Positions 1-12,334 of a DNA stretch of 64,000 nucleotides are shown in pieces. This stretch comes from Raphanus sativus (taxonomy: Eukaryota > Streptophyta > Magnoliopsida > Brassicales > Brassicaceae): NCBI RefSeq assembly GCF_000801105.2, contig NC_079516.1:8246001-8310000 (forward strand), given 5' to 3'. The translations under genes were made by a program, and so were the position numbers. Position 1 is the stretch's first letter. Every line of letters begins with the position of its first letter. The notes beneath the pieces were generated by a model. The model was not told where the DNA came from, did no database searches, and worked only from the letters and a program-made list of their open reading frames with translations.

Positions 1-401
1 TTTTATTTATTTCATTGTGTCGTTTTCATTTTTGGGTCAAAATCATGTGGTCTTCCACTCGATGATGGATCTTGGCAATTTCTTTTATGAATATTATTAT
101 GGTACTTTTTTTATTTGTAAAAATAAAGAAAAAGGTGCCTCAGGATCGGATGTTTTAAAACGCAGGAAATTCGTTCAAAAAATGTTTCAGCTCGTTCAAC
201 AAGTGTAAATTTTCATTCTTAATTATTCGTGCTCTAATCTTCCCATAGATATACCGTTCACTAATTTCTTAATGATGCGGGCTAAAATGTTCCCATTAGT
301 ATATGTTCATTACTTATTACTTTATTTGGTTGTTGAACTATATCCCCACAGTTGAAAATTTGATTACAGATTTACATTATAAAAACTAGACTTGTATCTA
401 T
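1..401. other. AT-rich intergenic DNA, no gene seen
   Basis: I see no coding exon, RNA gene or transposon terminus here. The 63-codon open stretch at 17-208 has biased, low-complexity composition and no recognisable motif, so I do not call it a gene. Confidence 0.5.
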
Positions 402-658
402 TAGAGCATCTCCAATGTAAAACTCTATATTTTATTCCAAAATAAAGTAAAAGTGAATATGGAGTAAAAATGCTTCAATCCTATTCCATTTTCCACTCCA
501 TAATGGAGCAATGAACAAACAAAAAATAGATTACTTCATTTATGGAGTAAATTTCATTATGGAGTGGAAAATAGAGTTGGGTTGGAGCATTTCTTACTCC
601 ATTTTCACTTTTACTCCATTTTAAAAAAAAAATGGAGTTGAGTTGGAGATGCCTTTAG
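402..658. mobile_element. MITE-like fold-back element (GAGCATCTCCAA termini)
   Basis: The left end carries GAGCATCTCCAA (404-415) and the right end its complement TTGGAGATGC (643-652). The interior is largely self-complementary, with repeated TGGAGTAAA and ACTCCATTTT stretches on opposite strands. This terminus is common in Brassicaceae MITEs. There is no coding capacity. A clean target-site duplication is not obvious, so the exact ends are approximate. Confidence 0.6.
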
Positions 659-2524
659 CATCAAACCATACGAAACATGCATGACTAGTTAAGCTAAGAT
701 AGCAATAAAGAAAAAAAAATTGTCATAAATATGTACTTCCTCTTTAAAAATGTTAAATACGAATTACTGATTATTTCCCAATTAACTGGAAACAAGTACA
801 ATTAGTCTTTGTCTTCGAGTGGAAACACGCAAAACAATCTTGCCTAACTTGTCCTACGAATTAAAAATAAAATAAAATAAATTAATATATATAATTTCGT
901 TGCTATGTCAAATGTACCAAATTCATTCCAGCCGTCGAGCGTTATGTATGTTTCGTCTTCTCCACCTATCTGATCGCAGATGGAACACCTCACAACCACA
1001 TAGAACATAATCGAAACTTAAAAACTTGAAAAATGTGACAAAGGTATTTTTTAATTGTAAGTTATTGTACGTCTCACGTAATTCGACATATGATTTCATG
1101 GCGGCTAATTGATCACGTCTCTTAGAAAGCTTAATGGTCATAATATCGTATCCCTATTTTTCTTCCCAATAATAAGCCATCCTTTTTTGAAAAAAGTATT
1201 TGTAAGTATGAATTTTTATATTAAACTTGATTCGTATAAATGAGAATTAGTTCTGGTTACAAGTTAGATTCGAACAAAATTTCCAAGTCTATGTATTACA
1301 ATAATTAGTTTCGTTCGCCCACTAAATCCAACACATTTCTCTACTGAGTTATTAATAAACTTCAGAAATTAATTCATGTTCTTAGCCACTAACGATGACC
1401 ACAAAAATTGGAGTTTTTCTCGTTAGCTCAGATGTCAGAAATTCTTAAAATTTATAACCGTCATTTTTATGACGCAGCACTAAATATGGTAAAAGAGAGA
1501 GACCAAAGACACTAACTGAAGAAAACGCTCCGTAAACCCGGACTATACACCACGTCTCCACCACCAACCCGAACCAAGATGGCGACCAAAGAAGCCAAGC
1601 CGAGCACGGGAGAATAAGACAACTACTACCTTAGGTCCATTCAGTTTTATTTTTGAACATTATATTTCTCCCTAAACCCTAAACCTTAAACCCTAAACCC
1701 TTAAACCCTCCATACAAATAATTTTTGTCCTAATTAAGTTAATAACTTAAATCTCACACCATGATACTTTTTTCCATTGGCGTAGATTTGTCACATCATA
1801 ATGTTTTCTTAATTTCTTTGTTCTTTCAGTATTTTGAATAATTGACTCGATATTTCAATCATAAACTCACGACAATAACTGAGAGAATATTGTTTAAAGT
1901 AAGAAAAAAAAACTGAGAGAATATTTTAAATAAATAAACACTTTTCCTGAAATCTCCAAAACCCATTTTCTTAAAAGTTATGAATACAAGAAGTTTTAGT
2001 AAAAGAACAAGTTTCTGAATATTGCAGCGGGGAAGTCATGCATAGTGTATATTAGTACTACTTAACAAAAATGATCTACTTCCATATAATTTTTAGTATG
2101 TTTGGTAAATGTATATGTTCTCTCTTTTCTTATTTGAACATTTGATTGATACTAACACTGACAATAGAGTGGTTAAAAAGAGTGGTAGGATACAGTTTTG
2201 TTGAGATACAAAACGGGGCATAATATATTTTTATAAATTAATTAACTTTAATCAAAATTATTTATAATATACAATAACAATAACTAATAAAATTAAGTTT
2301 AAGGTATTATACTACATTTAAATTTGGTACCATGACATTATAAACAAAACTAATCTTAAGCTATTTTGGGTTTTAACATTTTGATTATAATATTTCTTTT
2401 TTTCAAAATTAATTTAGGTGTCTTATTATCTAAATAGTTTATCGAAAAGTATATAACTAACATCACGAGTTTAATTTAGTTCCTACCTACATGAAGTATG
2501 TTATGCATGCAAAAATAATGATGT
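659..2524. other. Intergenic DNA, no supported gene
   Basis: The stretch is AT-rich apart from a short GC-richer island at about 1500-1620, which I cannot assign. A 72-codon open frame at 923-1141 on the minus strand has no recognisable domain. A telomere-like tract (1670-1709) is listed separately. Confidence 0.45.
1670..1709. repeat. Interstitial telomere-like repeat, CCCTAAA units
   Basis: About five imperfect CCCTAAA/CCTTAAA units lie in a row. CCCTAAA is the complement of the plant telomere repeat TTTAGGG. Single or short runs (telo-boxes) also occur in plant promoters, but no gene start is seen next to this one, so an interstitial telomere remnant is the simpler reading. Confidence 0.75.
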
Positions 2525-3590
2525 TATATAGCTGATATCACGAGTTTAATTTAGTTCATGCAAATAGATGCCAGAGACCACTAAATTTCTCGTTTCATCA
2601 AATAAAATATGACAGACCTGACCGTAATTCAAATAAAATTAGATTTTAATCCATGTTGTAAAGCGTAAGAATATTTTTAACAAAATCAATATGTTTTAAC
2701 ATTTTTGATAGTAGTGTTTTAACACTTTTATTTTAGTGTATTTAAAACTATGTAATTATTTAATTTTTTTTTGTATTAAATATAAAGTTATATAATATAT
2801 TACGTAATTTTTATTTTTAGTTATTTTAATCTGTTTTCTTATGAAATTTTAATAAAAACTTTGTAATTCATTTGATTAATTGTGTGATATATATTTATTT
2901 GATAAATTTTAATTATAAAACTAATTTGACGTCAATTTATTGACTCTTAACATTTTATTTTAGCATAAAACTTATTTGATTTCAACTTAAACCAAACGTG
3001 AGATATAATCTCACGTATGTAATTATATATTTTAAGAATAAAAGTAATCTAAGAATAATAATCTAATACGAAAATTTTACTAAGCTTAAATGAATGCAAT
3101 TTTTGTTTATAAAAATATAAATAAAATAATTCATTAATTTTATATTAAACAAATAATATGCTGAAATCAGTAAATTGACATCAAATAAATTTTATAAAAA
3201 AATTAATCAAATAAGTATATATCACACAATTATTCAGACGAATTACAGAATTTTATTAAAATTTAATAACAATTTTATTAAAATTTAATAACCAAAGAGA
3301 TTAAAATAATTAAAAACTAAATAATATAAATAAAATAATATAATATAATTGTATAGTTTTCAAATACACTAAAACTAAAATGTTAAAACACTACTTATTA
3401 ATATTTATAAAACATATTGATTTTGTAAATTAAAATTTGTTACAATATTCTTACACTTTAAAAAACCGGTCAAAATCTACTTTTAGTTAAATTATCATTA
3501 GTTACATCATATTTTAATTGATAAACGAGAGATTTGAATGGTCTCTAATATCCATAAATTCGTGATGTTAATTATATATAATTCGTGTAG
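2525..3590. mobile_element. Long inverted-repeat (MULE-like or fold-back) element
   Basis: The sequence from about 2573 (AGAGACCACTAAATTTCTCG) is mirrored, as its complement, by the sequence running back from about 3546 (ending ACGAGAGATTTGAATGGTCT). The similarity continues for several hundred bases into both arms and somewhat outside them (TATCACGAGTTTAAT on the left against the complement of ATAAATTCGTGATG on the right). Arms of roughly 400 bp around a short centre suggest a MULE-type or fold-back element without a transposase. Arm identity is only moderate, so it is old. I found no 9-bp target duplication. Confidence 0.6.
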
Positions 3591-4734
3591 TTAGGTATAT
3601 ATTAATTTAGTTTTCATGGTCACCAGTCATTTTTCCTATTAAATATGATTTACACAGAATATAAAGTAAAAGGGTACTAAAGGAGAGCACTGTAAACCAC
3701 TAAGCTACTTAACTCATAATCTACTCGTAAGGCATGACGCAAAATATTTATAAAAATAGTTGGGGGCATGTGACCCGTACCTGTAAAATGTCCATTAGCC
3801 CTGCACCAAACCAAAGCCGTAAAAAGCTTTACCACCACGAACAGATTTGGGAATCAAGTTGAGTATCTGATTTTTGTAAACACCAGATGCGACACGACAA
3901 AGATAAAACAGATATCGGTATTTAAAAATGGGTGAATTTGCTGAATAACCTACTTTGGCATTAAAATTAAGTGAATGACATTGATTTTGATTAAATGTAA
4001 TAACTATCATTTATGCCAACTGTTATCCGGTTGTGCTCGTTCTTCCTGTAATCATCCGGTAATATTGTGTTGTCAGACATGACATGGCCAAAATAATATA
4101 TGGTGGAAATCAAAATAAGATTACTCTATTTCATAGAAACAAATGCAGCCATGTACCAATTTAATCCACCAAATAAATTTTTATTTCTGGTCAATAATTA
4201 ATCACTATTATTTACTAGCACAGTACATGCATGAAGAACTCATGTCAGGTTTATTTACAACCTAAAGAACTCACTATGATTTATGAAGTCAACCTTTTTT
4301 TTTCTTTTTTGCTTAAAACCCCTTTGTGTTGTTGGAGATAATGTAGCAAAATAATATATGGTAAATTAAGCATATACGTATAATGTCAACAAAATGAAAT
4401 GTGGCCAATATTTATTGTATACTATTCATATTTCACACAGTCAACCCGGAGTGTTCTATTCTATATAAACAAAATAATATATGAGATCAACTCTATCCTA
4501 ACCCCAAAATAATAAACCTTATCCAACCCCATCCCACTCCAAGTCCTTAAATACTAAACCATGAACATTGAACCCTAAATTCAAATATAATTAAATGAGA
4601 CCACATCACACACATACAAACCATATATGGTTTACTGTTTTCAGTAAACATGTGGAAGATAATAGAAAAAAATAGTTTGATAAATGGTGTAGTCCATTCA
4701 TTTGTGTAAAACCACATTCATTTTTTCTATTCTA
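3591..4734. other. AT-rich intergenic DNA, nothing recognised
   Basis: No gene, RNA or transposon end is supported. The 71-codon open frame at 3795-4010 on the minus strand contains no motif I recognise and has no support beyond being open. Confidence 0.45.
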
Positions 4735-4792
4735 TTTGGGTTTAGGGTCTATATTTAAGTTTAGGGTTTAGTGATTAGGATATAGGGTTTAG
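4735..4792. repeat. Telomere-like TTTAGGG-rich tract
   Basis: Several degenerate TTTAGGG/GTTTAGGG units are scattered over about 60 bp, in the opposite orientation to the CCCTAAA tract at 1670-1709. The run directly precedes the tandem repeat that starts near 4803. Confidence 0.55.
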
Positions 4793-4802
4793 TATTTGAA
4801 AG

Positions 4803-5527
4803 GCAACCCCCACCCAAATGATAACACTAAACCCTAGTCTGGAAATATCAATCCACATCCGAACAATTTCTTCGGTTTTTAAATTATGACATTCACCATG
4901 TTCAGAATACTATACTACATGATGGAAGTATAGTACTTTTACAGTGTACATGGAACTGAACTTTAGTTCTCATTCAATAATTCACGAGACTTTAGTAGCA
5001 AGGTTATATGGATATTGTACTACTGTATTATTGAATAGAATAAACTGACATTACGACATAGATGTGGTCATATCATTAATACAAGTAACAGAGTAACGAG
5101 GGTGAATTAGTGAAACCTCCACCCATATGATAACACTAAACCTTAACCTGGAAATGTCAATCCACGTCCGAGAAATAAACAGTTTTCTCTGTTTTCAAAT
5201 AATGACATTAACCAGGATCATAATATTATGCTACATGGTGGATATATTATACTACTTTAGAGTGTACGGGGAACTAAATCATTCAATAATTCAGGAAACT
5301 TTAGTAGCATGGTTATATGGATGTTGTACTACTATATTATTGGTTAATTATTGGATAGAATAGACCGACATTACAACATATATGAGGTCATATCTCTAAT
5401 ACAAGTAATAGAGTAACGAGGGTGAGTTAGTGAAACTCAACCCAGATGATAAAACTATACCCTAACCCGAAAATGTCAACCCACATCCGAGATATAAACA
5501 ATTTCTCCCGTTTTCAAATGTTGACAC
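4803..5527. repeat. Tandem repeat, unit about 315 bp, 2.3 copies
   Basis: Unit 1 starts near 4803 (CCACCCAAATGATAACACTA), unit 2 near 5115 (CCACCCATATGATAACACTA) and a truncated unit 3 near 5435 (AACCCAGATGATAAAACTAT). Within the units the phrases AATAATTCA, TTTAGTAGCA and GAGTAACGAGGGTGA recur at matching offsets. Copies differ by scattered substitutions and small indels. Open frames inside the units are not conserved between copies, so it is probably non-coding. Confidence 0.75.
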
Positions 5528-7428
5528 TCACCATATTGTTACATTTTTAAGAAATAGTATAGAAATATGTCTCAGATAGTATGATAACCTTACATAAATA
5601 GTTACATTACATAATATATAGTATAATATTTCGTTCACCGAATATAGTATAGACGCTAAGTTCATCTTCTTCAATTCTTCTTTTTCCAAACATGCTGATA
5701 CACCTTCGTTTGGTTCACCGTCGTTATTCTTCACCACCATATAAAGATCATCTTTATCTCTTCTTCTTTTTTCGACACAGCAATGCTTCTACCGGTCCGC
5801 TATCGTAATTCTTCACCATTGTATCACTAAAACAAAAACATAATATAAAAACAGAAATAGAAACAAAGTATAAAACAAAAACAGAATATAAAAGCAAAAA
5901 CATGATTGTGAAACTGAAAATCAATGAATTAAGAGAAGGAGGAAAAGAAATGAAATAGTTGGTGTTTTTGCTCACCGTATACGCCTTCATCGTCGCCTCT
6001 TCTTTACCATAATTAGTTGTCATTTTTGTGAGAAGAAATCATTCAAGAATAAATCTGGGAAGAAAACTTTTATTTTTAGCAAAGTCACCAAAACCATATA
6101 AGTATGAGAGAGAGTGTGGTTTTCTAAGAGTCAAAAGTTACTTTTCAGTATTATTATTATTAATCTATTTATTTTTTTTCTTGCAGGTTTCACTGGTTGT
6201 TTGAGAATGACAATATGACTATTTTTTATAAAGTGGAGGTTATGTATCAGTGAGTTAGGTATTTTGGATATAAAGTGAATTATCTTTTGTTTGAGGGATG
6301 TACAATGCAATTTCTCTTTAAAAAAAGGAGAAGAATTTAAGATAGAGAACTTAACACAAATTTAATTTTATGTTTTCTTTCAAATGTATTTGTTCTCTGA
6401 GTACACCAAAGTTACATACACAAAAATATTTAAATCTAGAAAATATCATATCAATATTTTTAAATTCATACTTAGATTTTTATCTTTGTTAAGTTTACAA
6501 AATTTTGGTTTATTTTTAAAAATACACATTGCAACATGGCCAAAGCACTATGAACTATTGTAACTGCACAAATTTTTTTTTTAACATCTGATTAATTATG
6601 CTATTACAATACTAAAAAATTACATAGACGATTTTACAGCCGACAATTCGTACACAGAATATTTCGATACAACATAATGCATATGCTAGTCCATCACATA
6701 AAATATTCCAAAGATATAAAATTTTCTAAGATACGTATCAAAATGGACTAGTTAATATGATATTATCGTAATATGCATATGCGTAAATTTTTCCATTTTA
6801 ATACAATCTTTTATTATGGACTTATGCTAGTGAGTTCTAGTGTGTGACGAATATGCCATTGTGGACTGGCAAAGTCCAAATCTCGCGAAGAATAAAATAA
6901 CAAAAAATTGAAGCTTTGTTGTATGTTTCCTAATCCTATGAATCTTGACAAAAAAAAATACAATTTTTAACACCAAATTATTTTAAATAAACATCAATTT
7001 TGACCACCATCCTGTGGACCACCTGGAGTTCAAGGTCTTTGCTGACATGGTAGAAAGAGAGCCGTGCACCTGTCAGCAGAAAACAAGCAAAGAATCTTGA
7101 CGGTAAGTGGGTGCAAGAGCCTCCAATAATCAGTTTGCTCGTTCGGTAAATGACTTATCTACCCTTAGTTCAGTTTTCCAATTTGATCTGTGATTTAAGT
7201 AATAAACCACAGCTAATGATGCGTGATTAGTTAAAACTGCAGGTGGAAAATCTTGATCAGAACAAGATGGAAACGTATGGGCCGTTGAAAGAAGAGAGGA
7301 CGATATCTAATTAATTAAATAAAAAATCTAACTCCAGAACCAAGTGTCCAATAGATACAAAGACAAATGATGAACACCAAGATTATATTCTCTATATGGA
7401 ATAGTGATTACTCCTACTTTTTATGATT

Positions 7429-7480
7429 AGCTTTTAAGCACTAGCTGTGATTAAAAAAAAGAAGCTTTTAAGCACTAGCT
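7429..7480. repeat. 16-bp A-rich micro-insertion flanked by 18-bp direct repeats
   Basis: AGCTTTTAAGCACTAGCT occurs perfectly at 7429-7446 and 7463-7480. Between the copies lie 16 bases, GTGATTAAAAAAAAGA. The arrangement looks like a target-site duplication around a tiny A-tailed insert, as left by a severely 5'-truncated retroposon, or by filler-DNA repair of a staggered break. Confidence 0.7.
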
Positions 7481-8150
7481 AGTGGAATAGTTATAATGAA
7501 TACAACCATAAGATATTTTGTAGAAGAATATGGTGGTGTGGTGTATAAAGTTGAATGCAATTTATAAACAAGAGACTAAACAAATAAACAATATTTTCGC
7601 TTTGCCAAAAAAATAATAATAAAGTTTGCCAGGCAGTATTATTTTGGCAATACACACACAATATGGTTCATATAAGTTTATGAAACAAGACATGTGATTC
7701 TATTAGCTAGATCTAAAACTCAAAATCCCAAACATCATAACTTTTGGAGCATTGCATTTGCTTATTTGCATATATCGAACTCAGTTGATTTGCAAAGGAA
7801 AATGTATAATTCAATAGAATAATTGAGATCGAATAATGGCAGTTGTTGTTCGGTAGCCTAATCGAATTGTGGGTTGGTGAAGCTTCAGTATGTAACATGT
7901 TAAAAAAATGTTCACGTGCAGAATATGAAATATAAAAATAAAAGATGAAATTATGATTTTGAAAATTGTTATAACTTTTAAAGTTTTAGAAAATATGATA
8001 TAAATTTGGAACTTAAATTTGAAGAAAGTTGACCAAAAATTTGTATCCAAAAAGACATGTTATATACTATCTTTTTATGTTTTCATATTTTCATATTTTC
8101 GCAAATTGATTGAACTGTATATTTATCAATACTAATCTACCAATTTTCAT

Positions 8151-8270
8151 TTTTTTTTTGATAACCAAGGGTTTAATCCCTCGAGGCCCATGTGAATACC
8201 CTCGTGGTCACGCGCTGCACTAATCTGATTGTAGACAGATTTTACCACCCGACCACTAACGCGTGGTTTA
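8151..8270 (-). mobile_element. Degraded SINE-like retroposon remnant
   Basis: A T-run at about 8151 is followed by GATAACCAAGGGTTTAATCC and a GC-rich body (CCCTCGTGGTCACGCGC) standing out from AT-rich flanks. Read on the minus strand this ends in an A-tail, as tRNA-derived SINEs do. No clean target duplication was seen, and the head is too divergent to recognise A and B boxes. Confidence 0.35.
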
Positions 8271-9007
8271 ATTTGTATAAATTTATTACTGAAAATTATT
8301 CATCAACTTATAAATATAGTCAATTTTATATATCTGTTAAAAGATATTTTTTTCTAAATTATGTAATATTTTTATTTTATATTATTTTTATTTTATATGA
8401 AATATTTTGATAGTTACATTTGTATTTCATATATACTTATTTTTACAAAAGTAAAACATTAAAACTCTGATAAATAGATAATATTAATATTAAAATAATA
8501 TAAATATTAAACAAATTTGTCACAACAGAGAGGTTTTATATCTATATTTTTGAAACAGAGAGAGAGTATATATTTGTTAATTTTTAATAGAGTAATAAAT
8601 TTATTTTTGTTTGACACTAAATTTAAAATATTTTTTTTAGTATCTTTTCTTTTAACATCGTTTAGTATCTTCAGTTGGCTAACACCATGGAAATACTAAA
8701 TTTAAATGTGTTTCTTATAAATAAATATATTTAAAAATGGGTTTATTTTATAAATAGAGTAATAAATTTAATTTTTATTCATAACTCTATTTTTTACTCT
8801 AAAATAAAATATCATTGGAGTAACATTCAATTCAATTATATATTTACTCTGTTCTAAAGAAAAAAAACAAAATAAACCATTAGAAATTATCTAAATTCAT
8901 GGATTTGATTGGTAAAGTGATTTACCACTGATTTAGTTTGAATTATGGGAATTAATCAAAATTGTTACCATTCATGAATTAGTTTTTTTTTTAATTTTAT
9001 TGAGGTA

Positions 9008-11293
9008 TCTATACTATTAAAACATGTTACACTTCTGGATTTTCCACTAATTTCCCATTGCTTCTAGTCTTGCCGTCTCTTTCATTAAGGGTAATTACTT
9101 TTTAAAAAACATTAAATAACCTAATATATATTTCCCTATTTACTTGCATGAAACCTACAAAGAAAAAAATCATCATTAATGATAATTGGAACGTTTTAAA
9201 ATATTAAACCACCTAACATATTTTCCTAATTTTTTGCTATTTATTTCCTTATTAATATTTTTGAAAATAAATAGTATAATATAAATTGAGATTAACAAGA
9301 TTTGTTGACCTAACAAGATTTATAATATTATACATCCTTGAAATTTTAGAAAAATAATTTATGCAAGAAATATTTATCAGCATTAAATATATTTGAGATT
9401 TTTATATATGTGAAATATAAATATCTCACATCGAAACTTTTTGAAAATCGATTCATGTTGCTAGACTTTTAGGCAATAGCATTGATTCGGATTGGCAACG
9501 GACAGTGATGCGACTGCAGAAAAGGGGGGGGGGGCGATTTTTGCTTGGCTAGACTCTAGTTTCAGACAGTAATTTACTACATATGGAGGGAAAGGAACAG
9601 AAAGATGCATTAATGTAACAGAACTTCAGCTGAGCAAATGATTCGATTAGTTGACAAGGGATGAGGAATAGAGTCTTGTTCCCTCAAATACAGATCAGAC
9701 CATAAGCTAGGAGGGTTACTACAAAGATGGTTTCAAATTTCGAGTTAAATTAGGTTCCTTATTTCAGATAGGAATTTTTTCTTTACCTAGTAGATGGTTG
9801 ATATGTAAATAATATTCTTTTTGATACATCAATAAATTTGAATTTCATCAAAAATATTTTTTGTGAAACTCATCAACAAAAATAATTACTATAAATATAG
9901 CATGTTCTTTTTCTTGGGTAAAATAAATGGGCCGTAATAAATCTAAAGCCTATCATTTTATTAGATTTAAACAAACTATTTTTTTTACTCTTAGAAAATT
10001 AATCAGAGCAATAGTGTTTAGTTATATAAATCCACCATTTAGATTTTTACAAATTTATTGTGCCGAGTAGCCAAAACTGTGGTAGGTTGTCACCATTAGC
10101 GTTTTTCCAGCTGCAAAATCGGAAATTTGGCCAAGTTTTTTTGAATTGAAGGAGGAGAAAATTGTCGCCATATAAAACACATTAACAACTCTCTACAACG
10201 TTTAACCAAATGCTTTCCCACATTTGAATAAAAGTTTAATAATATAAGAAAAACATGAACTTACAAATATTTGATACATTTATATGAAACTTGCAAAGAA
10301 AAAAATGGTGTCATTCATTAAGAGTATTATGGACATTTAAGAACATAAATCCCTAAACATATTTCTCTATTTTCTTGCTATTTGTTTTCTTATTAATATT
10401 TTAAAAATAAACAATATAATATAAATTATGGTTAAGAAGACTTTATGGATCTAACTTAGAATATTATATATATTCGAGATGTTAGGAAATAATTTATTAA
10501 AAAATTTCTTTAACTGTTAATGCATTAAATTTATGGCAAATCTCTCAAATAACACTTTTTAAGCTTTTGTCACAAAATATCATTCAAAAAATAAAATGAC
10601 CAAAATAACATTTTTTTGTGAAAAAATTAATATTTATTTTTAGTTTTAAAAATTTGAACACATTCCTAAAACTCCACCCCTTAACTCTAAACTATAAGTC
10701 TTAGATTAATTAACCCGAGGGTTATAAATGCATATTTACCCTTCAATAAAATTTCTTTTGGTCATTTTCTTTCTTCTGATACTATTTTTGTGACAAAAAC
10801 TTGGTTTGGTGCTATCTTGGACTTTTTCTCTTAAATATATTTGATAATTTCTTATAAAGTGTAAATTTTTTTTTTTTTTTGAATAATCAGGAGGTGATCC
10901 GGCGGCCGTGGCCAACCGACTAATCCCCCTGAATCCGGAACCAGCCTGCGTCTGTACCCTCAAGGGGCCTAAGTCATTCTGTGGCCAGCGCGTATCGAAC
11001 CCGGGTCCGTATTGGAGCCTTTGGCTTCCTCAAGACCACTATAAAGTGTAAAGTGTAAATTTTCTACATCAAAACTTTGTGAAACTCATAAACAAAAATG
11101 ATTACTATAATATAGCATGCTCTTTCGCTTGAGTAAAATCAAATCGGCTGTAATAAACCAAAAACCTATATTTTTATTGGTTTAACCAACACTGCGTTTT
11201 GACCCACTTATAAAATTTGAAAAAAAATACCTTGCTTTAATGTAAAACTAGCAAAAAAAAAACAGTGTTTTTAAAGCGTGGATCAAAATCTAG
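9008..11293 (+). mobile_element. Composite non-autonomous Helitron
   Basis: The left end at 9008 reads TCTATACTATTAAAACA after an A, the typical 5' terminus of Brassicaceae Helitrons. The right end reads GATCAAAATCTAG at 11281-11293 followed by T, giving the CTRR-type 3' end and A|T insertion site. The 3' hairpin is degenerate. The interior is duplicated: 9150-9390 resembles 10290-10530, and 9860-9990 resembles 11075-11220. It is therefore probably two related copies in tandem or nested. No Rep/helicase coding sequence is present. A SINE sits inside at 10866-11039. Confidence 0.65.
10853..11052 (-). mobile_element. tRNA-derived SINE with 13-bp target duplication
   Basis: The 13-bp repeat TATAAAGTGTAAA flanks the insert perfectly (10853-10865 and 11040-11052). 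The body (10866-11039) begins with a 15-T run, which is the A-tail of a minus-strand element. Near its head, read on the minus strand, lies GGTTCGATACG, which fits the RNA polymerase III B box (GGTTCGANNCC-like). A loose A-box candidate, TGGTCTTGAGG, lies upstream of it. The body is GC-rich against AT-rich flanks. The clean duplication suggests a fairly recent insertion into the Helitron. Confidence 0.8.
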
Positions 11294-12254
11294 TTGTGTA
11301 TTAAAATCAAATCATTTTTGAGTTATCTTCCTTGTAAAATGGACAAATCAAATACTAAATCAACATCAAGAAAATTGCATGTATTATTTGAGTTAACATG
11401 AAGTAAGATTTGATTTTTATATCATTGTCCACGTTTGCTTTTCCAATTAATTTTTGTAACATGTCCAACATTTGATCTTTATTAATTAAAAATATTCTTA
11501 GCAATTGTTAGAACTCTGTACTTGTTAGTTTTACAAACTTTTTTATTTTTATTTAAATTAGATAAACTTCTTTTCTACAATAAAGTTGTTAAGTATGTTT
11601 GATAATTAAATAGATACAAACATAAAACTATATGTTAATTTGGAAGTTTTTGTCATTACATATATGTTAAGTACCTTTCATTAATTTTTAATCTAATATC
11701 TTTAGTTATATCTAGCCTATTTTGATTATTAAGTTTGTAATAAATGTTATTATAGTGATATTCAAAATTATTTATTTTAAATAAGAAACATCCTCCCCAG
11801 CAATATCTAATAAATTTGTGTAATTTCACTAACCAAAAATGTTAAAGGTCAAAGTTTACATGTTTCTGTAAAATATACTTTCTCTTTTAGTTTTATTTGA
11901 CTCTAGATACATAATTATTAATACTTCAGAGCTGTGTTTAGCAAACAGAAAAAAAAGTTTCACTTGCATTTTGCCTACTTAAATAATTATTTGTAAGTTC
12001 TACATAAAAAGAACCGTTCATTTTTATTTAACTTTATGTAAATATCTGTGTAAACATAAAATGTTGACCTTTATTTTAGACTAAAACATAAATGTTAACT
12101 AAAATTTCATTTGACACAGGATTCTTCCTATTTATTAATGATTCTATTTAGTTATTCCAGTCCCATATAGCACGTAAAACAGATTCTATTAAACCTCGCA
12201 ATTATTTTTCAAGGGTCCTTTCGGTATAACAACAGAGAAATAACTCATTTTCCC
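11294..12254. other. Upstream region of CIPK7
   Basis: AT-rich intergenic sequence with no recognised repeat. It contains the promoter of the downstream kinase gene; only the TATA box close to the gene is clear. Confidence 0.5.
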
Positions 12255-12262
12255 TATAAAAG
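12255..12262 (+). promoter_or_regulatory. TATA box of CIPK7
   Basis: TATAAAAG lies about 75 bases before the ATG at 12335. A start of transcription about 30 bases downstream would give a 5' leader of roughly 45-50 bases. Confidence 0.65.
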
Positions 12263-12334
12263 CAACCATCAAGTCACCAAACAACTCGTCCCTGAAATCC
12301 CTCAAGAGCTCAGGCACCACTTCATCTCGCCGCC

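Larger units (their letters stand above)
5528..9007. other. Intergenic DNA, no gene supported
   Basis: The region is mostly AT-rich. A GC-richer stretch at about 7000-7330 reads like single-copy DNA but has no long frame. Open frames at 5528-6023, 7713-8050, 8192-8410 and 8517-8699 are low-complexity and unconvincing. A short direct-repeat insertion (7429-7480) and a degraded SINE-like piece (8151-8270) are listed separately. Confidence 0.4.

Noticed and set aside
923..1141. 72-codon minus-strand frame as a gene
   Set aside because: No domain recognised and no supporting exon; kept only as part of an unassigned interval.
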